Shown here piece after piece: positions 45,347-54,110 of a stretch of DNA of 58,341 nt (positions are counted from its first letter, which is position 1; each line of letters starts with the position of its first letter). Origin of the DNA: HGM05190 sp964394205 (GTDB taxonomy: Bacteria; Bacteroidota; Bacteroidia; Bacteroidales; Muribaculaceae); NCBI GenBank assembly GCA_964394205.1, contig CAYMVS010000005.1, forward strand, positions 1-58,341. The letters run 5' to 3'. The notes beneath the pieces were generated by a model, which worked only from the letters and a program-made list of their open reading frames with translations, did no database searches and was not told the origin of the DNA. The translations under genes were made by a program, and so were the position numbers.

Positions 45347-45494
45347 GCCTCGCGAGAGGCGCCTTATGATAGCGGGACTGCCTGCCGCCAACCCATGGTC
45401 GCATCAACAAGAAGTCCCTCCGGGACTGATTTTCTGCTGATTGCCTATACCGGGCTGAAGCCCGGGGTTCCTGACGATCATGAGCCTACGGCTC
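45347..45494. repeat. Cluster of short intergenic palindromes
   Basis: Four hairpins follow one another. GCCTC-GCGA-GAGGC (45347-45360) has a GNRA-type loop. AGTCCC-TCC-GGGACT is at 45413-45427. CCGGGCT-GA-AGCCCGG is at 45450-45465. GAGCC-TAC-GGCTC is at 45482-45494. The layout resembles dispersed REP-like intergenic repeats that I recall from other Bacteroidetes; it is not a coding region. Confidence 0.7.
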
Positions 45495-45570
45495 GTCTTG
45501 TCATCCGTAGTGGGTGCCTCGGGCTCAGGGCTTTCGGTTTGGATAAAAGTTTGATTATCAATTTTTCATA

Positions 45571-45604
45571 AAAAAACCTCGGGTAGCGTTATGCTCCCGA
45601 GGTT
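45571..45604 (-). terminator. Intrinsic terminator after the 45635-46891 gene
   Basis: AACCTCGGG (45575-45583) pairs with CCCGAGGTT (45596-45604), with an inner AGC/GCT extension. On the minus strand it is followed by a T-run (A-run 45571-45576 on plus). It ends the exported-protein gene that stops at 45635. Confidence 0.85.
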
Positions 45605-45634
45605 TTGTTATAGAGGATTTATTCTATGTCGTTT

Positions 45635-46891
45635 TTACTTAACGAGGACTTTGGTTGATTGGTTGCCCTGACGACGGATGTAGAGACCGTTCTGGGGGTT
45701 GGCAACCTTGACACCCTGGAGGTTGTAGTACTCAACAGGAGCGTTCTCGTCGGCAACAGTTACGTTTGTGATGCCGGTGAAGCCGGGGAGTGCCTCAAAC
45801 TCAAAGTCAAACTCAAAGTAGGTACCTGTCTGGATGTCATACAGCATCATTTCGTCGGGGTCGAATGTGTACCAAACGTTGTTGGTAACTGTCAGTGATG
45901 ACTTGCCGTTGCCAAGATTCTGGAGCTTGCAGTTGACGGTGGTGGGGTTAACATCGGGGTCGAGCTGATCTTCAGCAGAGAAATAATAGAATGTGAAAGT
46001 TTTCTTGCTTGAGCTCTGATAATAATAAGCTGCAACCTGGTCGGCGATCTCACCGTTACCCTCGGCGTCATATTCAACGATGGCCATGTTGGGCATGCCG
46101 GCAAAGTTGAACATAATCATTGCCTGATATTGAGGTATATCCTCTGCATAGCAAATGCCGTTATCAACAGTTCCCTCACCGGTGCTGTAATCGATCACTG
46201 TTGTCTCAAACTCGCCGTTGGGGATATACATAACGGGATCAATCAGTGCGTTGTAAATGCTGTATTTGCCGTTATTGGGCGCTACTACACCAATACCAAT
46301 CTTCTCTGAGTCATCAGACTCGTATGCAAAGCCAAGACCATTTTGGTAAATGATAAATTCAAGGTCGTTTGAATAAAGAGAAAAGCCGCTTGCCGACTTG
46401 CCTATAAGGGCCAGCTGCAGGGTAAGATCGTCTGACTGATAAAGGTTGGTCAATGATTTAATCTTGACCATGGGAATGGTTTGACCGTTGCTTAATTTAT
46501 AATCGAAGATAACGCCGGGGAGCTCCAAAGCATCAGAGTAGATGAAGTTTTTGAGCACAACGGTGCTGTCGGTCGAGCCGGGCTCAACGGTAACCTTTGA
46601 GAGACACTCGGAGAAGGTTGACCCATCGGGAGCATCAAAGATATTGTCGGCAACGAGCAGATAATCATTAGCCACGGCCTCGGGTGCTATGGCAGCTTTC
46701 AGGGGAGCAACTTTTTTAAACTTGGGGGTGTTGACCATGTCAACAGTAGTGTTGAGCTTGGCACTGTTCATCTGAACCTCAACATTCATAGGGTTGAGGT
46801 CTTGTACTGATTTGACACCTTTTGTGAAGTTTCCGGCGGCTGCTGAAAGTGTTACAGCAAGCGCGAGTGATAATGAGTAAAATTTCTTCAT
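45635..46891 (-). CDS. Exported protein with T9SS-type C-terminal tail, function unknown
   Basis: A 418-residue protein with a signal peptide (MKKFYSLSLALAVTLSAAAG). The middle part is beta-rich with many Asp, Asn and Tyr residues and no recognised domain. The final 34 residues (YYNLQGVKV...NGLYIRRQGNQSTKVLVK) resemble the Bacteroidales T9SS type A sorting signal and closely match, in pattern, the tail of the protein at 33404-37066. It has its own promoter and terminator and a lower GC content than sprA. Export by the neighbouring T9SS is an inference from the tail. Confidence 0.82.
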   Translation of the reverse strand: MKKFYSLSLALAVTLSAAAGNFTKGVKSVQDLNPMNVEVQMNSAKLNTTVDMVNTPKFKKVAPLKAAIAPEAVANDYLLVADNIFDAPDGSTFSECLSKVTVEPGSTDSTVVLKNFIYSDALELPGVIFDYKLSNGQTIPMVKIKSLTNLYQSDDLTLQLALIGKSASGFSLYSNDLEFIIYQNGLGFAYESDDSEKIGIGVVAPNNGKYSIYNALIDPVMYIPNGEFETTVIDYSTGEGTVDNGICYAEDIPQYQAMIMFNFAGMPNMAIVEYDAEGNGEIADQVAAYYYQSSSKKTFTFYYFSAEDQLDPDVNPTTVNCKLQNLGNGKSSLTVTNNVWYTFDPDEMMLYDIQTGTYFEFDFEFEALPGFTGITNVTVADENAPVEYYNLQGVKVANPQNGLYIRRQGNQSTKVLVK

Positions 46892-46967
46892 CCTAAAATT
46901 ATTTTAATGAATGAATATAAATAATGTGAATTGTTACCTATCGGTCGTTAATAATCATAAATATTGG

Positions 46968-46999
46968 CAAAGGTAAGTGTTTTGTTACAACTTGACAAA
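46968..46999 (-). promoter_or_regulatory. Predicted promoter of the 45635-46891 gene
   Basis: On the minus strand TTTG (46999-46996), exact 20-bp spacer, TACCTTTG (46975-46968). The leader is about 70 bases to the ATG at 46891. Confidence 0.75.
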
Positions 47000-47071
47000 T
47001 TTTTGTGACAAAAAATTAGATTTTTTCAATAATCTGTTTGCAAAATTCACAAAATAAGAGTTTTCTCTTGC

Positions 47072-47449
47072 CTAAAGCTGCTGAAAACCGATGGTGAAAT
47101 AGGGGCGTGTGAAGTCCGAGGGCCGCTCTACCTGTCTGTCCCACAACACAATGTCGAGGTCGATGGGCACCAGGCCGGCCGCCCGGGCCGTTGCATCGCG
47201 GCCGGCATTGGCCTCAAGCTGCTTTAGCTGTTTTGACAGCTCGTCGTGACCGAGGTCGCTCATCCCCTTGAGCACGGCATTGGCGTATGGGCGTTGCTCG
47301 GGGTGGCTGAACGCCTCGGTCTCATAGACGGTCGATACCACAACCCCACTCAGCATTGCCGACAGCCGCTCGATGGCTACGCGTATTTGCCGGGTGCGGT
47401 CGTCGGTGTTGCTCCCCAGGCTTATCACAACCTCGTTCATTTGGGGCAT
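47072..47449 (-). CDS. folK: HPPK-like folate pathway protein (short variant)
   Basis: A 125-residue protein similar to 2-amino-4-hydroxy-6-hydroxymethyldihydropteridine pyrophosphokinase. SLGSNTDDR, TVYETEAFS and NAVLKG match the family. The signature segment reads GLVPIDLDIVLWD, so the usual RWGPR part before the DLD is changed (Arg replaced by Val) and the protein is about 30 residues shorter than E. coli FolK. Members of this short type are common in Bacteroidales. Activity is uncertain, and a second canonical copy may exist elsewhere. Last gene of the tex operon. Confidence 0.8.
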   Translation of the reverse strand: MPQMNEVVISLGSNTDDRTRQIRVAIERLSAMLSGVVVSTVYETEAFSHPEQRPYANAVLKGMSDLGHDELSKQLKQLEANAGRDATARAAGLVPIDLDIVLWDRQVERPSDFTRPYFTIGFQQL

Positions 47450-47469
47450 CTTGATTTTTTTTGGTTGTT

Positions 47470-49614
47470 TTACTGAGCGACCTCTTTCATTGACAGGGCG
47501 ACACGACGGCGCTGGGTGTCGATGTCGATCACCTTCACGCGTACCCTCTGCCCAACGCTGACCACCTCGGCGGGCGATGAGATAAACCGGTCGCTGAGCT
47601 GTGAGATGTGGATGAGGCCGTTCTCTTTCAGCCCCAGGTCAACAAACACGCCAAAGGCGGTCATGTTGGTGACTTTGCCTGTGAGTTCCTGGCCAAGATA
47701 GAGGTCGTCGAGGGTGTTGACGTTGTCGTCGTAGGTGGTCTCGGTCTCGGCCACGGCTCTGGGGTCACGACCGGGTTTCTCGAGCTCGAGCACAATGTCG
47801 GTCAGTGTTGGCAGGCCGGTCTGTTTTGTGACATATTTTGAGAGCTCAAGATTGTTGAGCAGCCGTTTCTCGGAGACGAGCCGGTCGATGGTGGCTCCGG
47901 CGTCGGCAGCGATTTGCTCGACAAGCTCATAGCGCTCGGGGTGGATGCCGGTGTTGTCAAGCAGGTTTTTGGCGCCGGGGATGCGCAGGAAGCCTGCACA
48001 TTGCTGAAATGCCTTCTCACCCATGCGGGGCACCTCGAGCAGCTGACGGCGCGAGGTGAAGTCGCCGTTGGCGCGACGGTATTCAACAATATTGGCTGCC
48101 AGTTGGGGCCCGATGCCCGAAACGTAGGCCAACAGCTCGCGCGAGGCGGTGTTGACATTGACACCGACGGCGTTGACACAGCTCTTAACGGTGTAGTCGA
48201 GCGATTCCTTGAGGCGCGTCTGGTTGACGTCATGTTGATATTGCCCGACCCCGATTGCCTTGGGGTCGATCTTGACAAGCTCGGCCAACGGGTCAAGCAG
48301 GCGGCGACCGATCGACACGGCGCCGCGAACGGTGATATCCTTGTCGGGAAACTCGCGGCGGGCAACCTCGGAGGCCGAGTAGACGCTGGCTCCATTCTCG
48401 TTGACCATCACGATGTCGACATGGGCCGGGAAATCAATCGAGTGGACAAAGCGCTCGGTCTCGCGCCCGGCGGTGCCGTTGCCAATGGCGATGACGTTGA
48501 CGCGGAAGTGGTCAACGAGGTCACAAAGCAGGTCGGCCGACCCGTAAAAGTCGTTGCGCGGGGCACAGGGATACATGATGTCGTCGTGCAGCAGGTTGCC
48601 CTGCTCGTCAAGACAGACGATTTTGCATCCTGTCCTGAAACCGGGGTCGATGGCAAGGATGCGCTTGCGGCCAAGTGGCGGCGACATGAGCAGCTGGCGC
48701 ACATTGTCGACAAACATGCTGATGGCGGCATCGTCGCTCTTTTCTTTCATCTGGGCCGCGATCTCGTTTTCTATCGAGGGCTTGAGCAGCCGCTTGTACC
48801 CGTCGCGGGCGGCATTGCCCACAATCTCGGCAACCTGACGCGGCAGCTCGGGCTTGACAAACAGACGCACAAGCCTCTCGGCCATCTCGTTGTCGTCAAT
48901 CGAGATAGAGACTTTGAGCAGCCCCTCGGCCTCGGCGCGACGCATGGCCAGATATCGGTGGGACGAGCATGTGCGCAACGGCTCGCTGAAGTCAAAATAG
49001 TTCTGATAGTTGCCGGCCTCCTGCTCTTTCCCTTTGACGACGCGCGATGAGATGACGGCGCTGCGGTTATATTTTGAGCGCACGATCGAGCGGGCCTTGC
49101 CCGAGTCGGAGACCCACTCGGCGATAATGTCGGCGGCGCCGGCCAGGGCGGTCTCGGCGTCGGGTATCAGGATATTTGTGAAGCGCCCGGCGGCCTTGAC
49201 GGGGTCGAAACCGTCGGTTGCCGCCATGAGCATCTTTGCCAGTGGCTCCAATCCGGCCTCGCGGGCGGCGGTGGCGCGCGAGCGGCGGCGTGGCTTGTAG
49301 GGCTGGTAGATGTCTTCGAGAGCCACCGGGTCGAGGGTCTCGGCGATGCGCTCTCTCAGTTGGGGCGTGAGCGCCCCGGCATCCGATATGGTGGTGAGGA
49401 TAAACTCCTTGCGGCGGTCAAGCTCGGTGAGCTGTTGGTGGCGCGTGGCCACATTGTGAACCATCACCTCGTCCATCGAGCCGGTCATCTCCTTGCGGTA
49501 GCGTGCTATGAACGGGATGGTCGCTCCGTCGTCGAGCAGTTTTATGACGGCGTTGGCGTGTTTGCGCAATATGTCATACTCTTTGGCGATAATTGATGCA
49601 TGCTCGTTTGCCAT
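47470..49614 (-). CDS. Tex-family RNA-binding transcription accessory protein
   Basis: A 714-residue Tex protein with the usual order: helical N-terminal Tex region, YqgF-like RNase H fold (ILAIDPGFRTGCKIV), helix-hairpin-helix domains (IGPQLAANIVEYRRANGDF), and a C-terminal S1 RNA-binding domain (GKVTNMTAFGVFVDLGLKENGLIHIS). The family binds RNA and affects transcription and survival under stress; the molecular role is not settled. It is 36 bp downstream of the metallophosphoesterase gene and 20 bp upstream of the HPPK-like gene. Confidence 0.96.
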   Translation of the reverse strand: MANEHASIIAKEYDILRKHANAVIKLLDDGATIPFIARYRKEMTGSMDEVMVHNVATRHQQLTELDRRKEFILTTISDAGALTPQLRERIAETLDPVALEDIYQPYKPRRRSRATAAREAGLEPLAKMLMAATDGFDPVKAAGRFTNILIPDAETALAGAADIIAEWVSDSGKARSIVRSKYNRSAVISSRVVKGKEQEAGNYQNYFDFSEPLRTCSSHRYLAMRRAEAEGLLKVSISIDDNEMAERLVRLFVKPELPRQVAEIVGNAARDGYKRLLKPSIENEIAAQMKEKSDDAAISMFVDNVRQLLMSPPLGRKRILAIDPGFRTGCKIVCLDEQGNLLHDDIMYPCAPRNDFYGSADLLCDLVDHFRVNVIAIGNGTAGRETERFVHSIDFPAHVDIVMVNENGASVYSASEVARREFPDKDITVRGAVSIGRRLLDPLAELVKIDPKAIGVGQYQHDVNQTRLKESLDYTVKSCVNAVGVNVNTASRELLAYVSGIGPQLAANIVEYRRANGDFTSRRQLLEVPRMGEKAFQQCAGFLRIPGAKNLLDNTGIHPERYELVEQIAADAGATIDRLVSEKRLLNNLELSKYVTKQTGLPTLTDIVLELEKPGRDPRAVAETETTYDDNVNTLDDLYLGQELTGKVTNMTAFGVFVDLGLKENGLIHISQLSDRFISSPAEVVSVGQRVRVKVIDIDTQRRRVALSMKEVAQ

Positions 49615-49650
49615 ATCTTTTTTTCTGTATCAAATAAAAGGTGAGCTTTG

Positions 49651-50856
49651 TTATTGTTGTTTTATGTTTGTCTTGGGGTGTAAAGTGATGAGGGTGACCT
49701 CGGGGGTGGCACCGAGTCTCATCGGCATCCCGACGGTGCCGGCGCCGATGTTGACATAGAGCTGCCGGGCGTCGGTCGAGTCTTTATACAGTCCACCCCA
49801 TGTTTTGTAGCGCAGGGCGGCGGGTGAGAGTCCCAGCAGCTCCACCTGCATGGCGTGGGTGTGGCCCGAGAGGGTCAGCGCGATGTTCATGGTGTCGTTG
49901 TCGGCAATGTCGTTTACCCAGTGGGCGGGATTGTGGGTCAGGAGTATTTTTGTGAGAGAGTCCGACGGGGTCGGGTAGGCCTGCTTGAGCGACCCGTAGG
50001 TGTGGAATGGGGGGTCACCGACGTTTTCAACGCCAATCACTATGACCGAGTCGCCCCAGGCGTGAAGTGACAGATGGCTGTTTAACAGCAACTGCCATCC
50101 CATCTGCCGCTGAATGTCAAGCAGTTGGCGGCGATTGGCGGCCTTAGCTGCGCTATCGGGCCAGTCGCAATAGTCGCCATAGTCGTGGTTGCCCAGAATC
50201 GAGATGACCCCGCCGGGCGACGACAGGCGCGACAGCACCCCGGCGTGGGGTGGTAGCTCGGGGGTGTGACGGTTGACGATGTCGCCGGTGAAGACGATAA
50301 GATCGGGGTGGAGGGCGTTGATGCTGTCGACAAGCCGCGACACAAAGGTGGTGTCGGTGCCGAAGGTGCCGACGTGCAGGTCGCTTATCTGGACAATGCG
50401 GTAGCCGTCAAAAGCCGCCGGGAGGCCGGCGATCTCAATGTCGACTTGCTTGACATCAATGCGGTTGCGATTGACGAGCGCTCCCCACCACAGTCCGCCA
50501 AACAGTAGCGTGGCAAGGCCGGCGCCAATCCACGACAGTGCCGACAGACGGCGCCGGTGGAACAGCCGCGTCAGCGACGCGATCAGGTCAAAGATGACAA
50601 AGAGGGTTTTGGGCAGATAGATGCTGATAAAGGTGAAGAGCAGCCACATGATGGTGGTCAGCATCGTGTCGTCGCCCGAGCGGCGGGGCAGGCAGACGGT
50701 GACAAGGAGCATGACGATCATCACGACGGCGCTGACACCCTCTGTCATGGCGGGAACGCGCGAGCGACAACGCTGTCTCAACACCCTATATATATAGGTG
50801 TCGACAAGCAGCGAGACTGCTATCAATGTCAATATGAGCGGCAGGGGGAGTCTCAT
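49651..50856 (-). CDS. Membrane-anchored metallophosphoesterase (YkuE-type)
   Basis: A 401-residue protein with four or so N-terminal hydrophobic helices (to about residue 130) and a calcineurin-like phosphoesterase domain with all metal-binding motifs: ISDLHVG, TGDIVNRH, GNHDYGD, LTHNP and SGHTHAMQ. The layout matches YkuE-like and UDP-2,3-diacylglucosamine-type metallophosphoesterases, several of which act on lipid or nucleotide phosphodiesters. The exact substrate is unknown. It lies between the acyltransferase and tex genes in the same operon. Confidence 0.92.
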   Translation of the reverse strand: MRLPLPLILTLIAVSLLVDTYIYRVLRQRCRSRVPAMTEGVSAVVMIVMLLVTVCLPRRSGDDTMLTTIMWLLFTFISIYLPKTLFVIFDLIASLTRLFHRRRLSALSWIGAGLATLLFGGLWWGALVNRNRIDVKQVDIEIAGLPAAFDGYRIVQISDLHVGTFGTDTTFVSRLVDSINALHPDLIVFTGDIVNRHTPELPPHAGVLSRLSSPGGVISILGNHDYGDYCDWPDSAAKAANRRQLLDIQRQMGWQLLLNSHLSLHAWGDSVIVIGVENVGDPPFHTYGSLKQAYPTPSDSLTKILLTHNPAHWVNDIADNDTMNIALTLSGHTHAMQVELLGLSPAALRYKTWGGLYKDSTDARQLYVNIGAGTVGMPMRLGATPEVTLITLHPKTNIKQQ

Positions 50857-50901
50857 CGGGTGGCCGTGGTTGGTGATGGCGAGGCGGTTGAAGTATTGAC
50901 G

Positions 50902-52089
50902 TCAGACGTTGGGCGCGGTAGCCTTGAGCTTGTTTCTCAACGGGTTGGCATACATTTCATAGATCTTCAGGCGCATGTATTCAACGTCGTCGGGCGAAAG
51001 CGCGGGCAGGTCGACTTTCATCAGCTTGCGGTCAACGTAGGTTTTGAACTCGTCGGCTTGGGCGGGTGTGTAGCGGTCGGCATAGACCGGCTCGTCGCCA
51101 AGCAGGTCGTAGGCGATGTAGTTGATGGGATAGATCCTGTAGCCGGCGTGGATGTGGAGGTCTATGATGGCCACCACGCGTTTTATGGTCTCGGCTTTGT
51201 CGAGCGACGGGTCGATGGCTTTGAGCTCGTCGTTGATACATCCGGTCACGGTGAAATGGACCTTCCCTTTAAACTCGAGCAGCCCGGTCTCCATGCTGAA
51301 GAGGTCGTCGCGTTGTGATTTCTTAAACTCGGGGTCGATGCGTTTGAGCAGGAACTCGCGGGCCTTGAGATAGTCGTTGGGGTCATACTCGTAAGAGATG
51401 GCCACGGGGCAAAGGTTGATAGACAAAAGGTTGTCGACGATGGAGCCGTCGCCATCGAGGGCGAGCATCTTGACAAGGCTCTCCTGGGTGACGTCGTTTG
51501 AGTCTTTGGCGCGCCCCTCGCGCTGGGCGATCCAGACGCTCTGACGCTTGTTGTTGATGGCGTGGTGGATATAGCCTGAGAGTTGCCGGGCGGCCTGCAG
51601 GGCCTGGGTGAGACGCAGGTTGCGCTTGACGATGAAGCTTTTGTTGAGCTTGACAAGGTCGGTGATCCAGTCAAAGATGAGCAGATTGTTGCCGATGGCG
51701 ACCTCCGATGTCGGCAGCTTGTGACGGATGAACATGAGGTTCATGAACGAGGCGTCGAGCACGATGTCGCGGTGGTTGGTGATGAACGTGTAGCACCTGT
51801 CGCGGTCGATGTGCTCGACCTCCGACATCGACACTCCCGAGGTGGTGCGCTCGGCGAGCATCTCGAGGAAGGGCCACATGACATCAAGCTGGAACCGCTC
51901 TTTGTCGGGCACCTGTCTGAGCTGCTCGGCAAATTTTGCAAAGTCGACCTGGGGCATGACATACTTTACCGCATGTTCAAATCCCGGTTCATTCACCAGG
52001 GCCTGCATCCGCTCTTTGAACTCTTCATCGTCAAAGGGAGCTATTTCACTATAATCTATATCTTCAGGATTGCTCATTTTTTTCTTCAA
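50902..52089 (-). CDS. Glycerolipid acyltransferase-family protein
   Basis: A 395-residue protein with acyltransferase block I as NHRDIVLDAS, block II around FIVKR and block III as REGRAKDS. The PlsB/PlsC family has HX4D and PEGTR at these places; here block I reads H-R-D-I-V-L-D and the Pro-Glu-Gly-Thr is Arg-Glu-Gly-Arg. The C-terminal half is helical and unlike PlsC. A 1-acyl-glycerol-3-phosphate or glycerol-3-phosphate acyltransferase role is likely but not certain. It has its own promoter and starts an operon with the metallophosphoesterase, tex and HPPK-like genes. Confidence 0.85.
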   Translation of the reverse strand: MKKKMSNPEDIDYSEIAPFDDEEFKERMQALVNEPGFEHAVKYVMPQVDFAKFAEQLRQVPDKERFQLDVMWPFLEMLAERTTSGVSMSEVEHIDRDRCYTFITNHRDIVLDASFMNLMFIRHKLPTSEVAIGNNLLIFDWITDLVKLNKSFIVKRNLRLTQALQAARQLSGYIHHAINNKRQSVWIAQREGRAKDSNDVTQESLVKMLALDGDGSIVDNLLSINLCPVAISYEYDPNDYLKAREFLLKRIDPEFKKSQRDDLFSMETGLLEFKGKVHFTVTGCINDELKAIDPSLDKAETIKRVVAIIDLHIHAGYRIYPINYIAYDLLGDEPVYADRYTPAQADEFKTYVDRKLMKVDLPALSPDDVEYMRLKIYEMYANPLRNKLKATAPNV

Positions 52090-52161
52090 TCAATCAAAAA
52101 TTGACGGTTGCCGGGCGGGATGTCACCCGATGCCGGGCTCTGTTTGAATCTTTGGTCAGGG

Positions 52162-52193
52162 CAAAGTTATGAAACTTCCTTCAATTTGCCAAA
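52162..52193 (-). promoter_or_regulatory. Predicted promoter of the acyltransferase operon
   Basis: On the minus strand TTTG (52193-52190), exact 20-bp spacer and TAACTTTG (52169-52162). It lies in the 116-bp gap after the RluA-family gene and separates the two transcription units. The leader is about 65 bases. Confidence 0.75.
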
Positions 52194-52205
52194 AACCTCA
52201 CAGAA

Positions 52206-53303
52206 TCATAACTGCCGGGAGGCGGTAAAAGTTCGCCATCGCTCTATCATCTGCTCCATGTCGGGGGGGATGGGAGCGGTGAAAAACATCTCCTCGCCGG
52301 TTTTTGGGTGGACAAAGCCGAGGGTACGGGCGTGTAAAGCCTGCCGGGGGCATGTCTCAAAACAGTTTGCCACAAACCGGGTGTATGCCCCCGAGCGAAC
52401 CCCTCTCAAAATTTTGTCGCCGCCATAACGGGCATCGTTGAGCAGCGGGTGGCCGATCGAGAGCATGTGGACGCGTATCTGGTGGGTGCGTCCGGTCTCG
52501 AGGCGGCATCGGACCACCGACACGTGTCCCAGGGGTTCGATAACTTCATAGTGGGTCACGGCGTGCTTGCCGATGTCGCTGCCTGGCGGAAAGACAGCCA
52601 TCTGCAACCGGTCTTTGGGGTTGCGGGCAATGTTGCCCTCGATGCGCCCCGCGGGTGGGTCGGGGATGCCCCACACCACGGCGACATACTCGCGTTTGGT
52701 GGTCTTGTTGAAAAATTGTCGTCCCAGGTCGGTCTTTGCATCGGGTGTCTTGGCCACTACGAGCAGCCCCGAGGTGTCTTTGTCGATCCTGTGCACGAGC
52801 CCCAGGCGCGGGTCGTTGACGTCATAGTCGGGATTGTCCTTGAAATGATGGGCCAGGGCGTTGACCAGGGTGCCGCTGTAGTTGCCGTGGCCGGGGTGGA
52901 CCACAAGGCCGGCCGGCTTGTTGACCACAAGCACGGTGTCGTCTTCATAGACAATGTCGAGGGGTATATCCTCGGGTATGATCTCCAGCTCATAGCGCGG
53001 CCTGTCCATGACGATGCTGATGTCGTCGAGGGGCTTGACACGGTAGTTGCTTTTGACGGGGCGTCCGTTGACGATGATGCATCCGGCCTCGGCGGCCTGT
53101 TGGATGCGGTTGCGCGACGACCGCTCCATGCGGCTTACCAGAAACTTGTCGACACGCAGCAGTTGCTGCCCCTTGTCGGCAATGAAATGAAAATGCTCAA
53201 ACATCTCCCTGCCGTCCACATCGATGATGCGGCTTGAGGTTGATGCCGTGGCCTCGCTCCCGGCAAAATCGAGGTCATCGTCAAGATAAATATCTTCAGC
53301 CAT
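52206..53303 (-). CDS. RluA-family 23S rRNA pseudouridine synthase
   Basis: A 365-residue protein with an N-terminal S4 RNA-binding domain (about 47-105) and a RluA/RluD catalytic domain, with HRIDKDTSGLLVVAK holding the catalytic D174. It probably acts on large-subunit rRNA like RluD. The first 40 residues form an acidic extension not usual in E. coli RluD. It lies 15 bp downstream of the PASTA gene and is probably co-transcribed with it. Confidence 0.94.
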   Translation of the reverse strand: MAEDIYLDDDLDFAGSEATASTSSRIIDVDGREMFEHFHFIADKGQQLLRVDKFLVSRMERSSRNRIQQAAEAGCIIVNGRPVKSNYRVKPLDDISIVMDRPRYELEIIPEDIPLDIVYEDDTVLVVNKPAGLVVHPGHGNYSGTLVNALAHHFKDNPDYDVNDPRLGLVHRIDKDTSGLLVVAKTPDAKTDLGRQFFNKTTKREYVAVVWGIPDPPAGRIEGNIARNPKDRLQMAVFPPGSDIGKHAVTHYEVIEPLGHVSVVRCRLETGRTHQIRVHMLSIGHPLLNDARYGGDKILRGVRSGAYTRFVANCFETCPRQALHARTLGFVHPKTGEEMFFTAPIPPDMEQMIERWRTFTASRQL

Positions 53304-53318
53304 CGGCCTTGCAGAGCG

Positions 53319-53963
53319 CTAAAAGAATGAGACCTCTTCGGAAAACGCCACCGAGTCGGTCGGGGCCACCGAGTCGGGCAGCTCGGGCATGCCGTCGCCA
53401 ACCTCGAGTATTATGCGGGCATTGACCGGAACACGGGCCCCGGCTGTGAGCCGCTTGCCGTTATAACGGGCGCCGAGCACCAGGTTCTTGTATTCGGAGA
53501 TGACCATCTCTTCAACGACGTCCTTGATGCCGAGTCCCTCAAGTATCGAGCGGGCCTGGCGCGAGGAGATGTCGGTCAGGTTGGGGATGGAGACGGTTTT
53601 GGGAGAGAAGGCATTGATGGTCAGATAGATGGTGCGCCCCGGCTTGACGCGGGTGTTGACCTTTGGGTTTTGGTCGACAACGGCGCCACGCTGTGCCTTG
53701 TCGTCATACACCGAGTCGGCAAGCTCTACGCTTAGGCCGGCCTCTTCAAGCATGAGCCGTGCATTCTCAAATGTCTGGCCCTTGACATCGGGCACCACGA
53801 GCTCTTTGCCGTGGCCGGTCCAGATGTTCAGCCAGCCGAGAGCCAGCCATATAACGGCAATCCCGACCACGCCCATGGCCAGAAGATTGACGATTATCAA
53901 CAGCGTCTTTTTCCCTTTACTCTGGGGAGAACGCCGCGCGCGAGGTCTATTGTCTTGATTCAC
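53319..53963 (-). CDS. PASTA-domain inner membrane protein
   Basis: A 214-residue protein with a basic N-terminus, one transmembrane helix (about 20-45) and two to three PASTA domains in the periplasm (VVPDVKGQTFENARLMLEEA, SIPNLTDISSRQARSILEGL and a shorter third). PASTA modules bind peptidoglycan or beta-lactams. No kinase domain is fused, unlike PknB-type proteins. In other Bacteroidetes the gene is found next to RluA-family and ddl genes; here no ddl follows, as far as this window shows. Own promoter upstream. Confidence 0.9.
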   Translation of the reverse strand: MNQDNRPRARRSPQSKGKKTLLIIVNLLAMGVVGIAVIWLALGWLNIWTGHGKELVVPDVKGQTFENARLMLEEAGLSVELADSVYDDKAQRGAVVDQNPKVNTRVKPGRTIYLTINAFSPKTVSIPNLTDISSRQARSILEGLGIKDVVEEMVISEYKNLVLGARYNGKRLTAGARVPVNARIILEVGDGMPELPDSVAPTDSVAFSEEVSFF

Positions 53964-54017
53964 AATCTATTCAGGTTTGCAGCGGCCTTGGGGAAACCGG
54001 GCCGCGTGATTTCACGG

Positions 54018-54046
54018 CAAAATTAAAAAAAAATATTCAATTTCAA
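54018..54046 (-). promoter_or_regulatory. Predicted promoter of the PASTA-RluA operon
   Basis: On the minus strand TTG at 54046-54044, 18-bp spacer and TAATTTTG (54025-54018). The leader to the ATG at 53963 is about 48 bases and contains a 6-bp stem GCGGCC (53982-53987)/GGCCGC (54000-54005). Confidence 0.55.
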
Positions 54047-54080
54047 CAAGTCAACTCATAAAACAATAGGGCTCACGGCA

Positions 54081-54095
54081 ACCGGCGCTGCCGGT
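54081..54095. promoter_or_regulatory. Palindrome upstream of the polysaccharide cluster, operator-like
   Basis: ACCGGC-GCT-GCCGGT is a perfect 6-bp inverted repeat. It lies exactly where the -33 box of the flippase promoter would be, 15 bp before the -7 box, and no TTG is seen there. Whether it is a regulator site or chance cannot be said. Confidence 0.35.
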
Positions 54096-54110
54096 CAACG
54101 AAAAAATGTG

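Larger units (their letters stand above)
45309..45634. other. 326-bp gap between ruvA and an exported-protein gene
   Basis: It holds no credible gene. It contains a series of short palindromes at 45347-45494 (listed as a repeat) and a terminator at 45571-45604. The part near 45261-45300 carries the possible ruvA promoter. Confidence 0.7.

Noticed and set aside
47914..49050. 378-codon frame opposite tex
   Set aside because: It lies entirely antisense to a clear Tex protein and shows no motifs, so it is a shadow frame.
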